A stretch of DNA of 64,000 nt from Nocardia vaccinii NBRC 15922 (lineage in GTDB: Bacteria > Actinomycetota > Actinomycetes > Mycobacteriales > Mycobacteriaceae): assembly GCF_001613305.1 (NCBI RefSeq), contig NZ_BDCC01000005.1, positions 1 to 64,000 of the forward strand, given 5' to 3'. The position numbers were made by a program, and so were the translations under genes. Below, piece by piece: positions 9,388-18,106 of this stretch. Under the pieces are notes generated by a model. That model made no database searches. It saw nothing but the letters and a program-made list of their open reading frames with translations, and was not told where the DNA came from. Numbering within the stretch: the stretch's first letter is position 1; each line of letters starts with the position of its first letter.

Positions 9388-10504
9388 TGCTCATCCGCTC
9401 GAACAACCGGACGTATCCGTTGTGTGCGCGCAGTGCGGCACGGCGGGCCGCGGCGGGCATATCGCTGGACACCACCGCTCGCCAGCGCTGAGCGCGGGCG
9501 ATCGCGTCGTCGGCGTCGGCCGGATACGGCGACGGGTAGCCCGCGGCCAAATGGACGACCTCCGGACAGGCCAATCCGGCCCGCAGACCGGTCCACAGGG
9601 CCTCGTCTCCGGCCAGATAGTCCTCGATCAGATCCCGCGCCCGGCCCGCGCCCGCACCACCGGCGCGGGCGGCCAGGCGGGCCAGCTCGTCGAGGAATTC
9701 GCCGCCGCGCTGCTCGGCGGACCGCTCGTAGCGGCGGTGCAACAGGGTGTGGACGGCGTCGATACCGCTGACCGCGTGAAGTATCTGCCGGATCGTCTGC
9801 GGGCCGAGGTCCGGATCGCGCTGTAACGCCGCCAGCGCGGTCGACACTCCGAACAGACCCCAGCGCGCGATCACCGCTTCGCGGTCGGCGGTATCGGGGC
9901 CGAAATCCGCGGAGCAGAACAGTTCCGCGGTCAGTGTGAAGGACGGATCGGTCGTGGTGGTGTGCCGTCGCAGCGTGGTCAGGTCCTCCTGCGACGGCGT
10001 GCCGGATCTGGTCCGCACCGCCAGCTCGGACACCACCGGCAGGGTCGCCATGCCAATCTCGTAGGCGCACTGGTCCACCGCCGCCACCGCATCTCCCCAG
10101 CGGGAACCGACGGCATCGGCCTTGTTCAGCACCACGACGGTCCGATCGCGCGGCAGCCGGGACAGCACCGCGCGATCCCCCGGCTGCAACGCCGAGGACA
10201 GCACGTAGACCAGCAGATCCGCGTCCAGCACCGGATCAGGGCGGCCCGGCTCGTCCACCGGGGTCGTCTCCTCGGCCGAGATCAGCGCCAGCGCCTGCAA
10301 CAGGGTGGACTTGCCCGCGCCCGCCCGGCCCGTCACCTGGATGCGCACCGGACGTCGCCAGGTGCTCGCGGCGGCGGCCACCTGTTCGGCCACCCGCGGA
10401 TCCGTGCCCGGACCCGTGCGCAGATTCGCGATCAACTGATCGAGTTCCGGTGCGGATCCGCCCTGTTCGGCGACCGGCCCGGCTGCCACGGAGTCTGTCG
10501 GCAC
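9374..10504 (-). CDS. Dynamin-like GTPase (Rv0209-like)
   Basis: The 376-residue protein carries an intact P-loop (VTGRAGAGKSTLLQAL, about residues 55-70), a LDADLLVYVL segment in the switch/G3 region, and the G4 motif VVLNKADAVG. The remainder is helical with no obvious membrane segment. I chose GTG 10504 because GGGGG lies 7 nt upstream; the open frame continues further but its translation is low-complexity. Together with the downstream coupled gene, which has the membrane hairpin but no P-loop, it forms a plausible heteromeric membrane-remodelling GTPase. Function in the envelope is inferred. Confidence 0.75.
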   Translation of the reverse strand: MPTDSVAAGPVAEQGGSAPELDQLIANLRTGPGTDPRVAEQVAAAASTWRRPVRIQVTGRAGAGKSTLLQALALISAEETTPVDEPGRPDPVLDADLLVYVLSSALQPGDRAVLSRLPRDRTVVVLNKADAVGSRWGDAVAAVDQCAYEIGMATLPVVSELAVRTRSGTPSQEDLTTLRRHTTTTDPSFTLTAELFCSADFGPDTADREAVIARWGLFGVSTALAALQRDPDLGPQTIRQILHAVSGIDAVHTLLHRRYERSAEQRGGEFLDELARLAARAGGAGAGRARDLIEDYLAGDEALWTGLRAGLACPEVVHLAAGYPSPYPADADDAIARAQRWRAVVSSDMPAAARRAALRAHNGYVRLFERMSSAGL

Positions 10505-10965
10505 AGTACTACCCCCTTCCGGCGGGCAATTCTCGCAGAACTCACCCGGATTGTCGGCATGGACCACCGTATCCACCCCGCCGAATATCGAACCTGAACC
10601 CCAGCCCGTCAACCGCCCACCTCCAGCCGCACCCGGCACGATGAGAACGCCCTGTTCCCGAACCGCGGACAGGGTGCGGTTCCGAGCACGGTGTGCGATC
10701 CGTCCGAGGCACGAAAAGGCGGATCGATCAGTACTTGTTGTGTCATTGATCACAGGGCGCAATCGGGAATCGACCTCGGATGCCGGGTGTCTTATTGAGA
10801 CACAGCACAATTCGGATGTGGCGCGGTTTCCGGGTGAACACCCGGTCGCCTACTCTGAGGCCGTCGGCGGCACCGCCGATGTGGGGCAGGGCTGTGCCCG
10901 GCACCGGTCCGCGCGGACGGGTGCGGGGAAACGGCCTGGTCACCAGGCTCAGTGAGGAGGTTGCG
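10505..10965. other. Divergent promoter region between dynamin-like operon and lipase
   Basis: No supported gene lies in these 461 bp. They separate two divergent units and contain a CRP/GlxR-like palindrome at 10740-10755. The lipase start at 10966 is set by a GGAGG at 10956-10960. Confidence 0.5.
10740..10755. promoter_or_regulatory. Candidate CRP/GlxR-type operator
   Basis: TGTGTCATTGATCACA matches the 16-bp architecture TGTGA-N6-TCACA of cAMP receptor protein family sites, with one mismatch in the left arm. It sits about 225 bp before the lipase start and 235 bp before the dynamin-like operon start. A membrane class III cyclase gene is encoded in the same window at 21.4 kb. Identification is by motif only. 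Confidence 0.4.
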
Positions 10966-12327
10966 ATGACCGTCATCGAGGACGTCATCGGACAGGGCGA
11001 CGCGGTATCCGGCGGCCGAAGCACGATCGACGCGACGCGGCCGTTGCTGCCGTCGCGGGACCCGTTCCTGATCCCGCCGGCCGATCTCGGCCGCTACGCC
11101 CCCGGCACCATCCTGCGCAGTCGTGCGGTGCGGATCGGACTGTTCGGCCTTGTCCCGCAGCGCGTGTCGGCCTGGCAGTTGCTCTATCGCAGCACCGATA
11201 TGCACGGCGGGCCCGAGGTCGCGATCACCACGGTGCTCCTGCCCGACGGCGCGGATCCGGACGTCGAACGCCCGCTGCTGGCCTTCGAATCGGCGATCGA
11301 CGCGACCGCCGAACAGTGCGCGCCGTCCTATGCCTTGCGCATGGGCGCGGTCGCACCCGGCTCGATCACCCAGCTGGAATGGGTGCTCGTCGCGGGCGCG
11401 CTGCAGCGCGGCTGGGCGGTGAGCATCGCCGATCACGAGGGCCCGAACGGTAATTTCGGCGCCCCGCGGGAACCCGGCTACCGCTCCCTGGACGGCATTC
11501 GCGCCGCACTGCGGTTCGCCCCGCTGGGCCTGCACGCGCGGACCCCGGTCGCGGTGTGGGGCTATTCCGGCGGCGGGATGGCCGGATCCTGGCTGGTCGA
11601 GATGGCCCCGGTCTACGCACCCGAAATCGATATCGTCGGTGCGGCGCTCGGCGCCCCGGTCGGCGATCCCGGACACGTGTTCCTCGGCCTCAACGGCGGA
11701 CGCTTCGCCGGCTTCCCGCCGATCATGATCGGCGCGCTGCGCCGCCTCTACCCGGCGCTGGACGAACTCCTGGAGGCCGAACTGAACACCGAGGGCCACC
11801 TGCTGCTGGAACTGGCCGGCCGTTCCGCACCGATTCTGGCGCTGTCCCGCCTCACCGGACACGATGTCGGCGACTATCTGGGCCGGCCGCTCGCCGAGGT
11901 GCTGGCCGAACCTCACATGTGCGCGATGTTCGACGACCTGCGCCTGGGCGGCCATATCCCGAACTGCCCGATACTGATGATCCAGCCGGTGAACGACCAG
12001 ATCATCAGCGTGCGCGCCATCGACGAGCAAGTCGCGCGCTACCGCCGCGGCGGCGCGCACGTCACCTATCTGCGCGACCGGCTCAGCGAACATCTCACCC
12101 TGCTGCCGCTGGCCACGCCGCTGAGCCTGGACTGGCTCGCCGACCGGATCGCCGGACGTCCGCTGCCCGAGCCGAGCACCCGCACGGTCTGGTCGGTGGT
12201 GACCGATTCGTCGAGCTGGCGAGGTCTGCTCGAAATGACCGTCACCGCAACGCGAGTCGTGCTCGGACGACCATTGCGCGGCGAGTCGGGCCCGCAATCC
12301 AGGCCGGCCCGCACGCTGGCGGCCTGA
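10966..12327 (+). CDS. Secretory-lipase-family (LIP) lipase/esterase
   Basis: The 453-residue protein has an alpha/beta-hydrolase nucleophile elbow GYSGGG with Ser at residue 201, followed by a GAALGAPVGDP segment and a C-terminal PILMIQPVNDQIISV region that would hold the acidic residue, then SEHLTLLP with a possible catalytic His. This matches the fungal-type secretory lipase family common in Nocardia and mycobacteria, which hydrolyses acylglycerols or other esters. ATG 10966 follows GGAGG by 5 nt. No clear Sec signal is visible, so it may be cytoplasmic or exported by another route. It sits between the dynamin-like operon and trmB, genes that are adjacent in M. tuberculosis, so it is probably an insertion. 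Confidence 0.85.
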   Translation: MTVIEDVIGQGDAVSGGRSTIDATRPLLPSRDPFLIPPADLGRYAPGTILRSRAVRIGLFGLVPQRVSAWQLLYRSTDMHGGPEVAITTVLLPDGADPDVERPLLAFESAIDATAEQCAPSYALRMGAVAPGSITQLEWVLVAGALQRGWAVSIADHEGPNGNFGAPREPGYRSLDGIRAALRFAPLGLHARTPVAVWGYSGGGMAGSWLVEMAPVYAPEIDIVGAALGAPVGDPGHVFLGLNGGRFAGFPPIMIGALRRLYPALDELLEAELNTEGHLLLELAGRSAPILALSRLTGHDVGDYLGRPLAEVLAEPHMCAMFDDLRLGGHIPNCPILMIQPVNDQIISVRAIDEQVARYRRGGAHVTYLRDRLSEHLTLLPLATPLSLDWLADRIAGRPLPEPSTRTVWSVVTDSSSWRGLLEMTVTATRVVLGRPLRGESGPQSRPARTLAA

Positions 12328-12386
12328 TCGGACGTCCAGGAAGGGTTGCGCGGTCGCTTGCTGTGCTGATCATCCGATACTGGACA

Positions 12387-13238
12387 ATGGACGCCGTGAA
12401 CGACGCCGCGAACCACACTGCAGAGCCGATCCCCGGGCCGCGGTCCACGGCTTCGACGACGGTCGACCGTGCTGGCAGCGCGCCGGATCCGGCCGCCTCG
12501 GGAACCGCCGGACCGAGCCACCCGACCGGCTCGCGCCTCCACCCCCGCGTCACCAGCTTCCGCTCCCGCCGCGGCGCACTCACCGCTACGCAGCAGCAAT
12601 CCTGGGCGCGGATGTGGCCGCGAATCGGCCGCGACGCCTGCGACGAACCGCTCGACGCGGCGGCCTGGTTCGGCCGGCAGGCCCCGCTGATCGTCGAGAT
12701 CGGCTGCGGGACCGGCACGGCGACCGCCGCGATGGCCCAGGCCGAACCGCAGTTCGATCTGATCGGCATCGAGGTCTACAAGCCGGGCCTGGCGCAATTG
12801 GTGCAACGCATCGAACGTGAGGGCATCGAGAACATCCGACTGTTGCGCGGCGATGCGGTGGACGTTCTCGAACATATGATTGCCAAGGATTCACTGACCG
12901 GTGTACGGGTGTTCTTCCCCGACCCGTGGCCCAAGGCTCGGCACCACAAGCGCCGCCTGCTGCAGCCCAGCACGATGACGCTCATCGCCAGCCGCCTGCG
13001 CCCCGGCGGAATCCTGCACGTGGCGACCGACCATGCCGGTTACGCCGAGCACATCGCCGCGGTCGGTGCGGCGGAACCGCAGTTCATCGGCCTCAACGAG
13101 GCCGCCGGCGGCGATCGCGACAGATTCGCCGAATCCGCTCCGATCGGCTTCGACCGGCCCGTGACGAAATTCGAAAGTAAGGCGCATCGGGCCGGAAGCG
13201 ACATCACCGAGCTGATTTGGGGGAAGATCGACTCATGA
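12387..13238 (+). CDS. trmB: tRNA (guanosine(46)-N7)-methyltransferase
   Basis: TrmB methylates N7 of G46 in the variable loop of tRNAs using SAM. The protein shows IVEIGCGTGTATAAMA (SAM motif I), a conserved-looking GIEVYKPGLAQL, and the family signature VRVFFPDPWPKARHHKRRL. The C-terminal FESKAHRAGSDITELIWGK is also typical. The N-terminal 60 residues after ATG 12387 are low-complexity; GTG 12396 is an alternative start. It heads a run trmB-NYN-mmpL3 on one strand, the same order as Rv0208c-Rv0206c. Confidence 0.95.
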   Translation: MDAVNDAANHTAEPIPGPRSTASTTVDRAGSAPDPAASGTAGPSHPTGSRLHPRVTSFRSRRGALTATQQQSWARMWPRIGRDACDEPLDAAAWFGRQAPLIVEIGCGTGTATAAMAQAEPQFDLIGIEVYKPGLAQLVQRIEREGIENIRLLRGDAVDVLEHMIAKDSLTGVRVFFPDPWPKARHHKRRLLQPSTMTLIASRLRPGGILHVATDHAGYAEHIAAVGAAEPQFIGLNEAAGGDRDRFAESAPIGFDRPVTKFESKAHRAGSDITELIWGKIDS

Positions 13239-13296
13239 GCGTGCGAAGCGAGCGAACAGTTAGCTCAGCCATTCCCGCCGTCGGTGGTGCGCTGTC

Positions 13297-14067
13297 ATGA
13301 CGGTCAGCGAGATGGACCATGACGTGATGGACGTCTCCGAGATGGTGCACAACGCTCCGTCCGGACGCGCGCCGTCCCCGTCCGCGGCGAGCTCCGGGGC
13401 CGGATCGACTCCGCAGGGCAGCGGGACCGACGTGCGACGAGTGCTTCTGGTCTGGGACGCGCCGAATCTCGACATGGGCCTGGGCGCGATCCTGGGCGGG
13501 CGTCCCACCGCGGCGTACCGGCCGCGCTTCGACGCGCTCGGCCGCTGGCTGCTCGCCCGCACCGCCGAACTCTCGGTCGGCGGCACAGGCCGGGTGGAGG
13601 CCGAAGCCACGGTATTCACCAATATCGCACCCGGCACCGCCGATGTGGTGCGGCCCTGGGTGGAAGCGTTGCGCAACGTCGGTTACGCCGTCTTCGCAAA
13701 ACCCAAGATCGACGAGGATTCCGACGTCGACAGCGACATGTTGGCGCATATCGAATTACGCCGCCGCGGCGCGGGACTGGCCGGAATCATGGTCGCCTCC
13801 GCCGATGGTCAGGCGTTCCGCGAACCCCTCGAGGAGATCGCAGCGGACGGTGTCCCGGTACAGGTGCTCGGATTCCGCGAGCACGCGAGCTGGGCCGTGA
13901 CGTCCGATATCCTCGAATTCATCGACCTCGAGGACATCCCGGGAGTGTTCCGCGAACCACTTCCGAGGGTCAGCCTCGAGTCGCTGCCCGACGAGGGAGC
14001 CTGGCTGCAGCCCTTCCGGCCGCTGTCCGCACTGCTCACCTCCCGCCCCGCGCAAGGAGTCGCTTAA
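13297..14067 (+). CDS. NYN/PIN-like domain protein, Rv0207c-like
   Basis: The 256-residue product fits the NYN (LabA/DUF88-like) ribonuclease fold. It has an early VLLVWDAPNLDMGLG motif with the catalytic Asp, an acidic KIDEDSDVDSDMLAHI patch and a GIMVASADGQAFREPLEEI segment, ending in a helical tail. Such proteins are thought to act on RNA. It lies one base before the GTG of mmpL3, so it is almost certainly co-transcribed and coupled with it. A 21-codon frame starting at ATGA on the trmB stop (13236) runs into the ATGA of this gene. Confidence 0.85.
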   Translation: MTVSEMDHDVMDVSEMVHNAPSGRAPSPSAASSGAGSTPQGSGTDVRRVLLVWDAPNLDMGLGAILGGRPTAAYRPRFDALGRWLLARTAELSVGGTGRVEAEATVFTNIAPGTADVVRPWVEALRNVGYAVFAKPKIDEDSDVDSDMLAHIELRRRGAGLAGIMVASADGQAFREPLEEIAADGVPVQVLGFREHASWAVTSDILEFIDLEDIPGVFREPLPRVSLESLPDEGAWLQPFRPLSALLTSRPAQGVA

Positions 14068-14068
14068 A

Positions 14069-17000
14069 GTGTTCACCCGCTGGGGCGATTTGGTCTACCG
14101 ATTCCGTTTTGCCGTACTGGGCGTGATGGTGGCCGCACTGCTCGGCCTGGGCGCGTTCGGCGTCGGTTTGGACAAACATCTCAGCTCCAGCGGATGGGAC
14201 GATCCCGGTTCCGAGTCGACGCAGGCCGCCGAGCTGCTGGACTCGACGTACGGGCGCGACCACACCGGTGACGTCATCGTGCTGTACACCGCGCCGGACG
14301 GGAAGACCGTCGACGATCCGGCGTTCAGCAAGCCGATCATCGAGAATCTGACGAATCTGCCCAAGCAGCATCCGGATGAGATCGACAAGGTCTACATCTC
14401 GCCGTGGAACGTGCCGGGCGCGGCGCAGTTCTCGCCCGCGGTCACCGTCAGCAAGGACCGCAAAGTCGCCTTCGCCGCGATCGAACTGAAGGGCGACGAC
14501 GACACCTCGACGATGAACAACTACCGGGAGGTCAAGGGCGCCTTCGATATTCCCGGGGTGAATGTGCAGGTCGCGGGTCTGCAACCGGTTTCGGGCACGC
14601 TGAACGACACCATCGCCTCGGATCAGCGGCGGATGGAGGTCCTGGCCATCCCGGGCGTGGCGATCCTGCTGTTCTTCATCTTCGGCGGTGTCGTCGCGGC
14701 CGCGCTGCCGCTGATCGTGGGTGGTCTGACCGTCATCAGCGCCAACGGCATCGTCATGGGCATCACCAAGTTCACCGAGGTGAACTCGTTCGTGGGCGCG
14801 GTGGTCTCGATGATCGGGCTGGGCCTGGCGATCGACTACGGATTGTTCATCGTGAGCCGGTTCCGCGAGGAACTGGCCGACGGATACGACACCCGCGCCG
14901 CCGTGCGGCGCTCGGTCATGACCGCCGGACGGACCGTCGCGTTCTCCGCGACGATGATCATCGCGGCCAGCGCGAGCATGCTGCTGTTTCCCCAGGGCTT
15001 CCTGAAATCCGTCGCCTACGGCACGATCGCCACGGTCGCCCTCGCCGCGGTCGCCTCGCTGACGATCCTGCCCGCCATCCTGAGCATCCTCGGCAAGCGC
15101 GTGGACATGTTGGGGCTCAAGTGGTTCCGCAAGACCAAGACCACCGAGGAAATCGAGAACGGCTTCTGGGGCCGCAGTACGCAGTGGGTGATGAAGCATC
15201 CGCTGAAGGTCGCGGTGCCGCTGTGCATCGTGCTGCTGCTGCTGATCATTCCGGTGAAGAACCTGCAATTCGGCGGGATCAGCGAAACCTATCTGCCGCC
15301 GGACAATCCGACCCGCGTCGCGCAGCAGCAGTTCGACGAGTTGTTCCCGACCCGGCGAACCGATCCGATCAACCTGGTGATCGTCACTCAGGACTCCACG
15401 AAGATCTATTCGATTCTGCAGCAGGCGGATCAGGCTCCCGGACTGACCTCGCAGTTCGCGATTCCCGGACAGCCGCCCACCGGATCGGACGTCTGGAAGA
15501 CCTCCACCACGCTGACCGGCTCGGACAACGCCAACGCCACCATCGACTATCTGCGCTCGATGAGCGTGCCCGACGGCGTGGACGTGTACATCGGCGGCAC
15601 TCCGGCCATGCAGAAGGACAGCGTCGACGCGCTGCTGAACCGGATGCCGCTGATGGTGGTGCTGGTCGTCTTCGTCACCACGCTGCTGATGTTCCTGACC
15701 TTCGGTTCGCTGGTGCTGCCGATCAAGGCCGCGTTGATGAGTGCGCTCGGACTCGGCTCGACGCTGGGCATCCTGACCTGGATATTCATCGACGGCCATG
15801 GGGCCGGGCTGATGAATTTCACGCCACAACCGATCATGTCGCCGGTGCTGGTGCTGATCATCGCGATCATCTACGGCCTGTCCACCGACTACGAGGTGTT
15901 CCTGCTCTCCCGCATGGTCGAGGCGCGCGCGGTGGGCGCGAGTACCACCGAGGCGGTCAAGTCCGGCACCGCGCAGACCGGGCGGATCATCACCGCCGCG
16001 GCGTTGATCCTGCTGGTGGTCACCGGCGCGTTCGCCTTCTCCGATCTGGTGATGATGCAGTACATCGCCTACGGCATGGTCGCGGCGCTGCTCATCGACG
16101 CGACGGTGATCCGCATGCTGCTGGTGCCCGCCACGATGAAGCTGCTCGGTGACGACTGCTGGTGGGCACCGGCCTGGATGAAGCGGATCCAGGCGAAGGT
16201 CGGCTTGGGCGAGCCGATGCTGGGCGATGAGCGTCCCGGCGGCGGCGAGGTGGTCGACCTGGTCAAGACCACGCCCGTCACCGATCCGGTGACCATGCAG
16301 ATCCCGATGATGCCGGACGGGACGCCGGCCAAGTCGAGTCGTAAACCCAAGCGCGCCAGGTTCATTCGACATGCCGACCCGGAGGCGCCGACCGAGCGGC
16401 TGGACACTCCGGCTTCCCCGGACACGGAGGCGATGCCGGCCACCGAGTCGAAGACCATGGAGTCGAAGACCACGGCGTCGAAGACCACGGCGTCGAAGAC
16501 CACGCGCAAGTCGCGGGCCAAGTCCCGGATCCTGCCGCCGCCGGGCGTGCTGCAGCGGCCCGACCCGCAGGAATCCGGCGACGACAGCGCGGCACCCCCG
16601 TCGGCCGAACCGACCCCGCCACAGTCCTCGCTGAACCTCCCGGGCGTCACGCCGGTGGCCGCCCGCAGGACGACGGCTCGGCCGCCCGAGATCTCACCCC
16701 CGCGCAATCTGCCGCGTCCGCCGGTGCCGCCGGGTTCGGGCATGTCGGATCAGGCGGAATCCGGTACGACGCCGGACGCGTCGGCCGATCCGGCCGGTGC
16801 GACCCCGCGCATTCTGCCGCCGCGCCCCGAACAGACCGGGGTACCGCCGCATCCGGCCGCCCGCGCCCAGCGTTATCAGGCGCACGATGAGGCCGGACCG
16901 ACCGCGGCCGAAGCCGCGGTCCCGCCGGGCGATCCGGTGGCCGATGCGCAGACCGCCCCGACCCCGACCACCCACGCCGCGCCGGCGGACTCTCGCCAGG

Positions 17001-17161
17001 AGGCCAGCCGGAGCAGTATCGAACAGTGGATGGCCGATCTGCGCTCCTCTCGCAACCGCCCCACTCAGCCCGGCGATTCCGAGGAGGGCAGGCACCACGG
17101 CGGCGGTAGTAACCGGACCGTCAGCGTGAACGAACTTCTGCGTCGTCAGAATCGCGAGTGA
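14069..17161 (+). CDS. mmpL3: MmpL3-type RND transporter (mycolic acid/TMM exporter)
   Basis: The 1030-residue inner-membrane protein has the 12-helix RND/MMPL plan with two extracytoplasmic porter domains. The proton-relay Asp-Tyr pairs are visible: GLAIDYGLF with Asp256 in TM4 and GLSTDYEVF with Asp607 in TM10. In mycobacteria MmpL3 flips trehalose monomycolate to the periplasm for mycolic-acid envelope assembly. The C-terminal cytoplasmic tail (about residues 720-1030) is long, Pro/Thr/Arg-rich and contains a four-copy 15-bp tandem repeat. GTG 14069 follows AAGGAG. Position after trmB and the NYN gene confirms orthology to Rv0206c. Confidence 0.96.
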   Translation: MFTRWGDLVYRFRFAVLGVMVAALLGLGAFGVGLDKHLSSSGWDDPGSESTQAAELLDSTYGRDHTGDVIVLYTAPDGKTVDDPAFSKPIIENLTNLPKQHPDEIDKVYISPWNVPGAAQFSPAVTVSKDRKVAFAAIELKGDDDTSTMNNYREVKGAFDIPGVNVQVAGLQPVSGTLNDTIASDQRRMEVLAIPGVAILLFFIFGGVVAAALPLIVGGLTVISANGIVMGITKFTEVNSFVGAVVSMIGLGLAIDYGLFIVSRFREELADGYDTRAAVRRSVMTAGRTVAFSATMIIAASASMLLFPQGFLKSVAYGTIATVALAAVASLTILPAILSILGKRVDMLGLKWFRKTKTTEEIENGFWGRSTQWVMKHPLKVAVPLCIVLLLLIIPVKNLQFGGISETYLPPDNPTRVAQQQFDELFPTRRTDPINLVIVTQDSTKIYSILQQADQAPGLTSQFAIPGQPPTGSDVWKTSTTLTGSDNANATIDYLRSMSVPDGVDVYIGGTPAMQKDSVDALLNRMPLMVVLVVFVTTLLMFLTFGSLVLPIKAALMSALGLGSTLGILTWIFIDGHGAGLMNFTPQPIMSPVLVLIIAIIYGLSTDYEVFLLSRMVEARAVGASTTEAVKSGTAQTGRIITAAALILLVVTGAFAFSDLVMMQYIAYGMVAALLIDATVIRMLLVPATMKLLGDDCWWAPAWMKRIQAKVGLGEPMLGDERPGGGEVVDLVKTTPVTDPVTMQIPMMPDGTPAKSSRKPKRARFIRHADPEAPTERLDTPASPDTEAMPATESKTMESKTTASKTTASKTTRKSRAKSRILPPPGVLQRPDPQESGDDSAAPPSAEPTPPQSSLNLPGVTPVAARRTTARPPEISPPRNLPRPPVPPGSGMSDQAESGTTPDASADPAGATPRILPPRPEQTGVPPHPAARAQRYQAHDEAGPTAAEAAVPPGDPVADAQTAPTPTTHAAPADSRQEASRSSIEQWMADLRSSRNRPTQPGDSEEGRHHGGGSNRTVSVNELLRRQNRE
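16448..16507 (+). repeat. 15-bp tandem repeat in mmpL3 tail
   Basis: The decamer TCGAAGACCA recurs at 16448, 16463, 16478 and 16493, exactly 15 bp apart, encoding repeats of SKT(M/T)(E/A). Frame is preserved, so copy-number change would lengthen or shorten the cytoplasmic tail without disrupting the transporter. Confidence 0.9.
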
Positions 17162-17266
17162 GCACCGCGCTCAGCCGGTTACCGTGCCGCACGGATGAGA
17201 ATCCGCATGTCGCATATATGCCATCCGGCGCAAATACGTCGGCGTTGCGATACGCCCGTCGGCCGA

Positions 17267-17941
17267 TCAGAATCCGGACATCATCCGCCGCCACTGCACC
17301 GCGAGCGGCTGTTTGGCGGTGACCGAGCCCAACCGCAGCCGGCCGTGCACCACCACGTGCAGCGGCCCGATCGGCGGTCCGGTGCGCACCTTGTTGTTCA
17401 CACTGGACCCGATCAACTCCAGGCCGTCCACGTCGACCGTGGCCGCCCCGGGCAGGATCAAGGTCAGCGAACTGCAGAAATCGTCCATGCGCAGCTCCAC
17501 CACCTGCGTGGACATCACCGCCTGGGTGAAATCCAGGCTGACGCTGGAGCAGTAGTTGTTCAGGTACATCGTCGGCGGCACATGCCACGCGCCCTTGCGG
17601 CTCACCGAGGAGATCCGCGAGCGGATGGTCGCCGACGAGGCGGGCGGAGGTCCGGGCTGCGCATACGAAGGCGCCGCCCGACCGGCCGGATCGGGCTGAC
17701 CCACCAGACGCACCCCCGGCAGATCGATCAGCACCGCGTTGAGTTCACCGCGGGTCTTGGCGGCCAGCGCGGTATCCATTCGTTCGGTGAACTCGCCGAG
17801 CGAGAGCATCCCCAGCCCGACCGCCCGCTGCAGCAGCATCCCGACATGTTCGCGTTCCGCGTCCGAGACCCGCAGATCCCGATCGCCCGCCGCACCCCCG
17901 GTCTCGGGAACCGGCCCGGCGGAAACCGTTTCACCAGCCAT
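17267..17941 (-). CDS. DUF1707 domain protein with LiaF-like C-terminus
   Basis: The 224-residue protein begins with the DUF1707 signature (DLRVSDAEREHVGMLLQRAVGLGMLSLGEF...LAAKTRGELNAVLIDLPG, residues 20-75). It ends in a beta-rich segment (MYLNNYCSSVSLDF, LPGAATVDVDGLELIGSSVNN, LHVVVHGRLRLGSV) resembling the cell-wall-active antibiotic response (DUF2154/LiaF) fold. No membrane helix is apparent. Such proteins are common in actinobacteria and sometimes linked to envelope stress. ATG 17941 was chosen at the start of the recognisable protein. It is convergent with mmpL3 and divergent from the AI-2E permease gene. Confidence 0.85.
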   Translation of the reverse strand: MAGETVSAGPVPETGGAAGDRDLRVSDAEREHVGMLLQRAVGLGMLSLGEFTERMDTALAAKTRGELNAVLIDLPGVRLVGQPDPAGRAAPSYAQPGPPPASSATIRSRISSVSRKGAWHVPPTMYLNNYCSSVSLDFTQAVMSTQVVELRMDDFCSSLTLILPGAATVDVDGLELIGSSVNNKVRTGPPIGPLHVVVHGRLRLGSVTAKQPLAVQWRRMMSGF

Positions 17942-18106
17942 GACGTCAAGGCTACCGACGTCACGGCCTCGGCACATCAGGGCGATCCCTGATGTTCCGC
18001 CCGATACGAACCCCCGGTCAGCGTGTGGTCGACGACACGGCAAACCGGCATTCCCGTCCGGTGCGCACACGTGCCCACGGCGATCGCGGCGGTTAGGCTC
18101 GGCCGG

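Noticed and set aside
14036..16372. 778-codon open frame antisense to mmpL3
   Set aside because: It has the His/Arg/Gln/Asp-rich translation expected of an antisense frame in GC-rich DNA and no recognisable domain; mmpL3 explains the coding signal.
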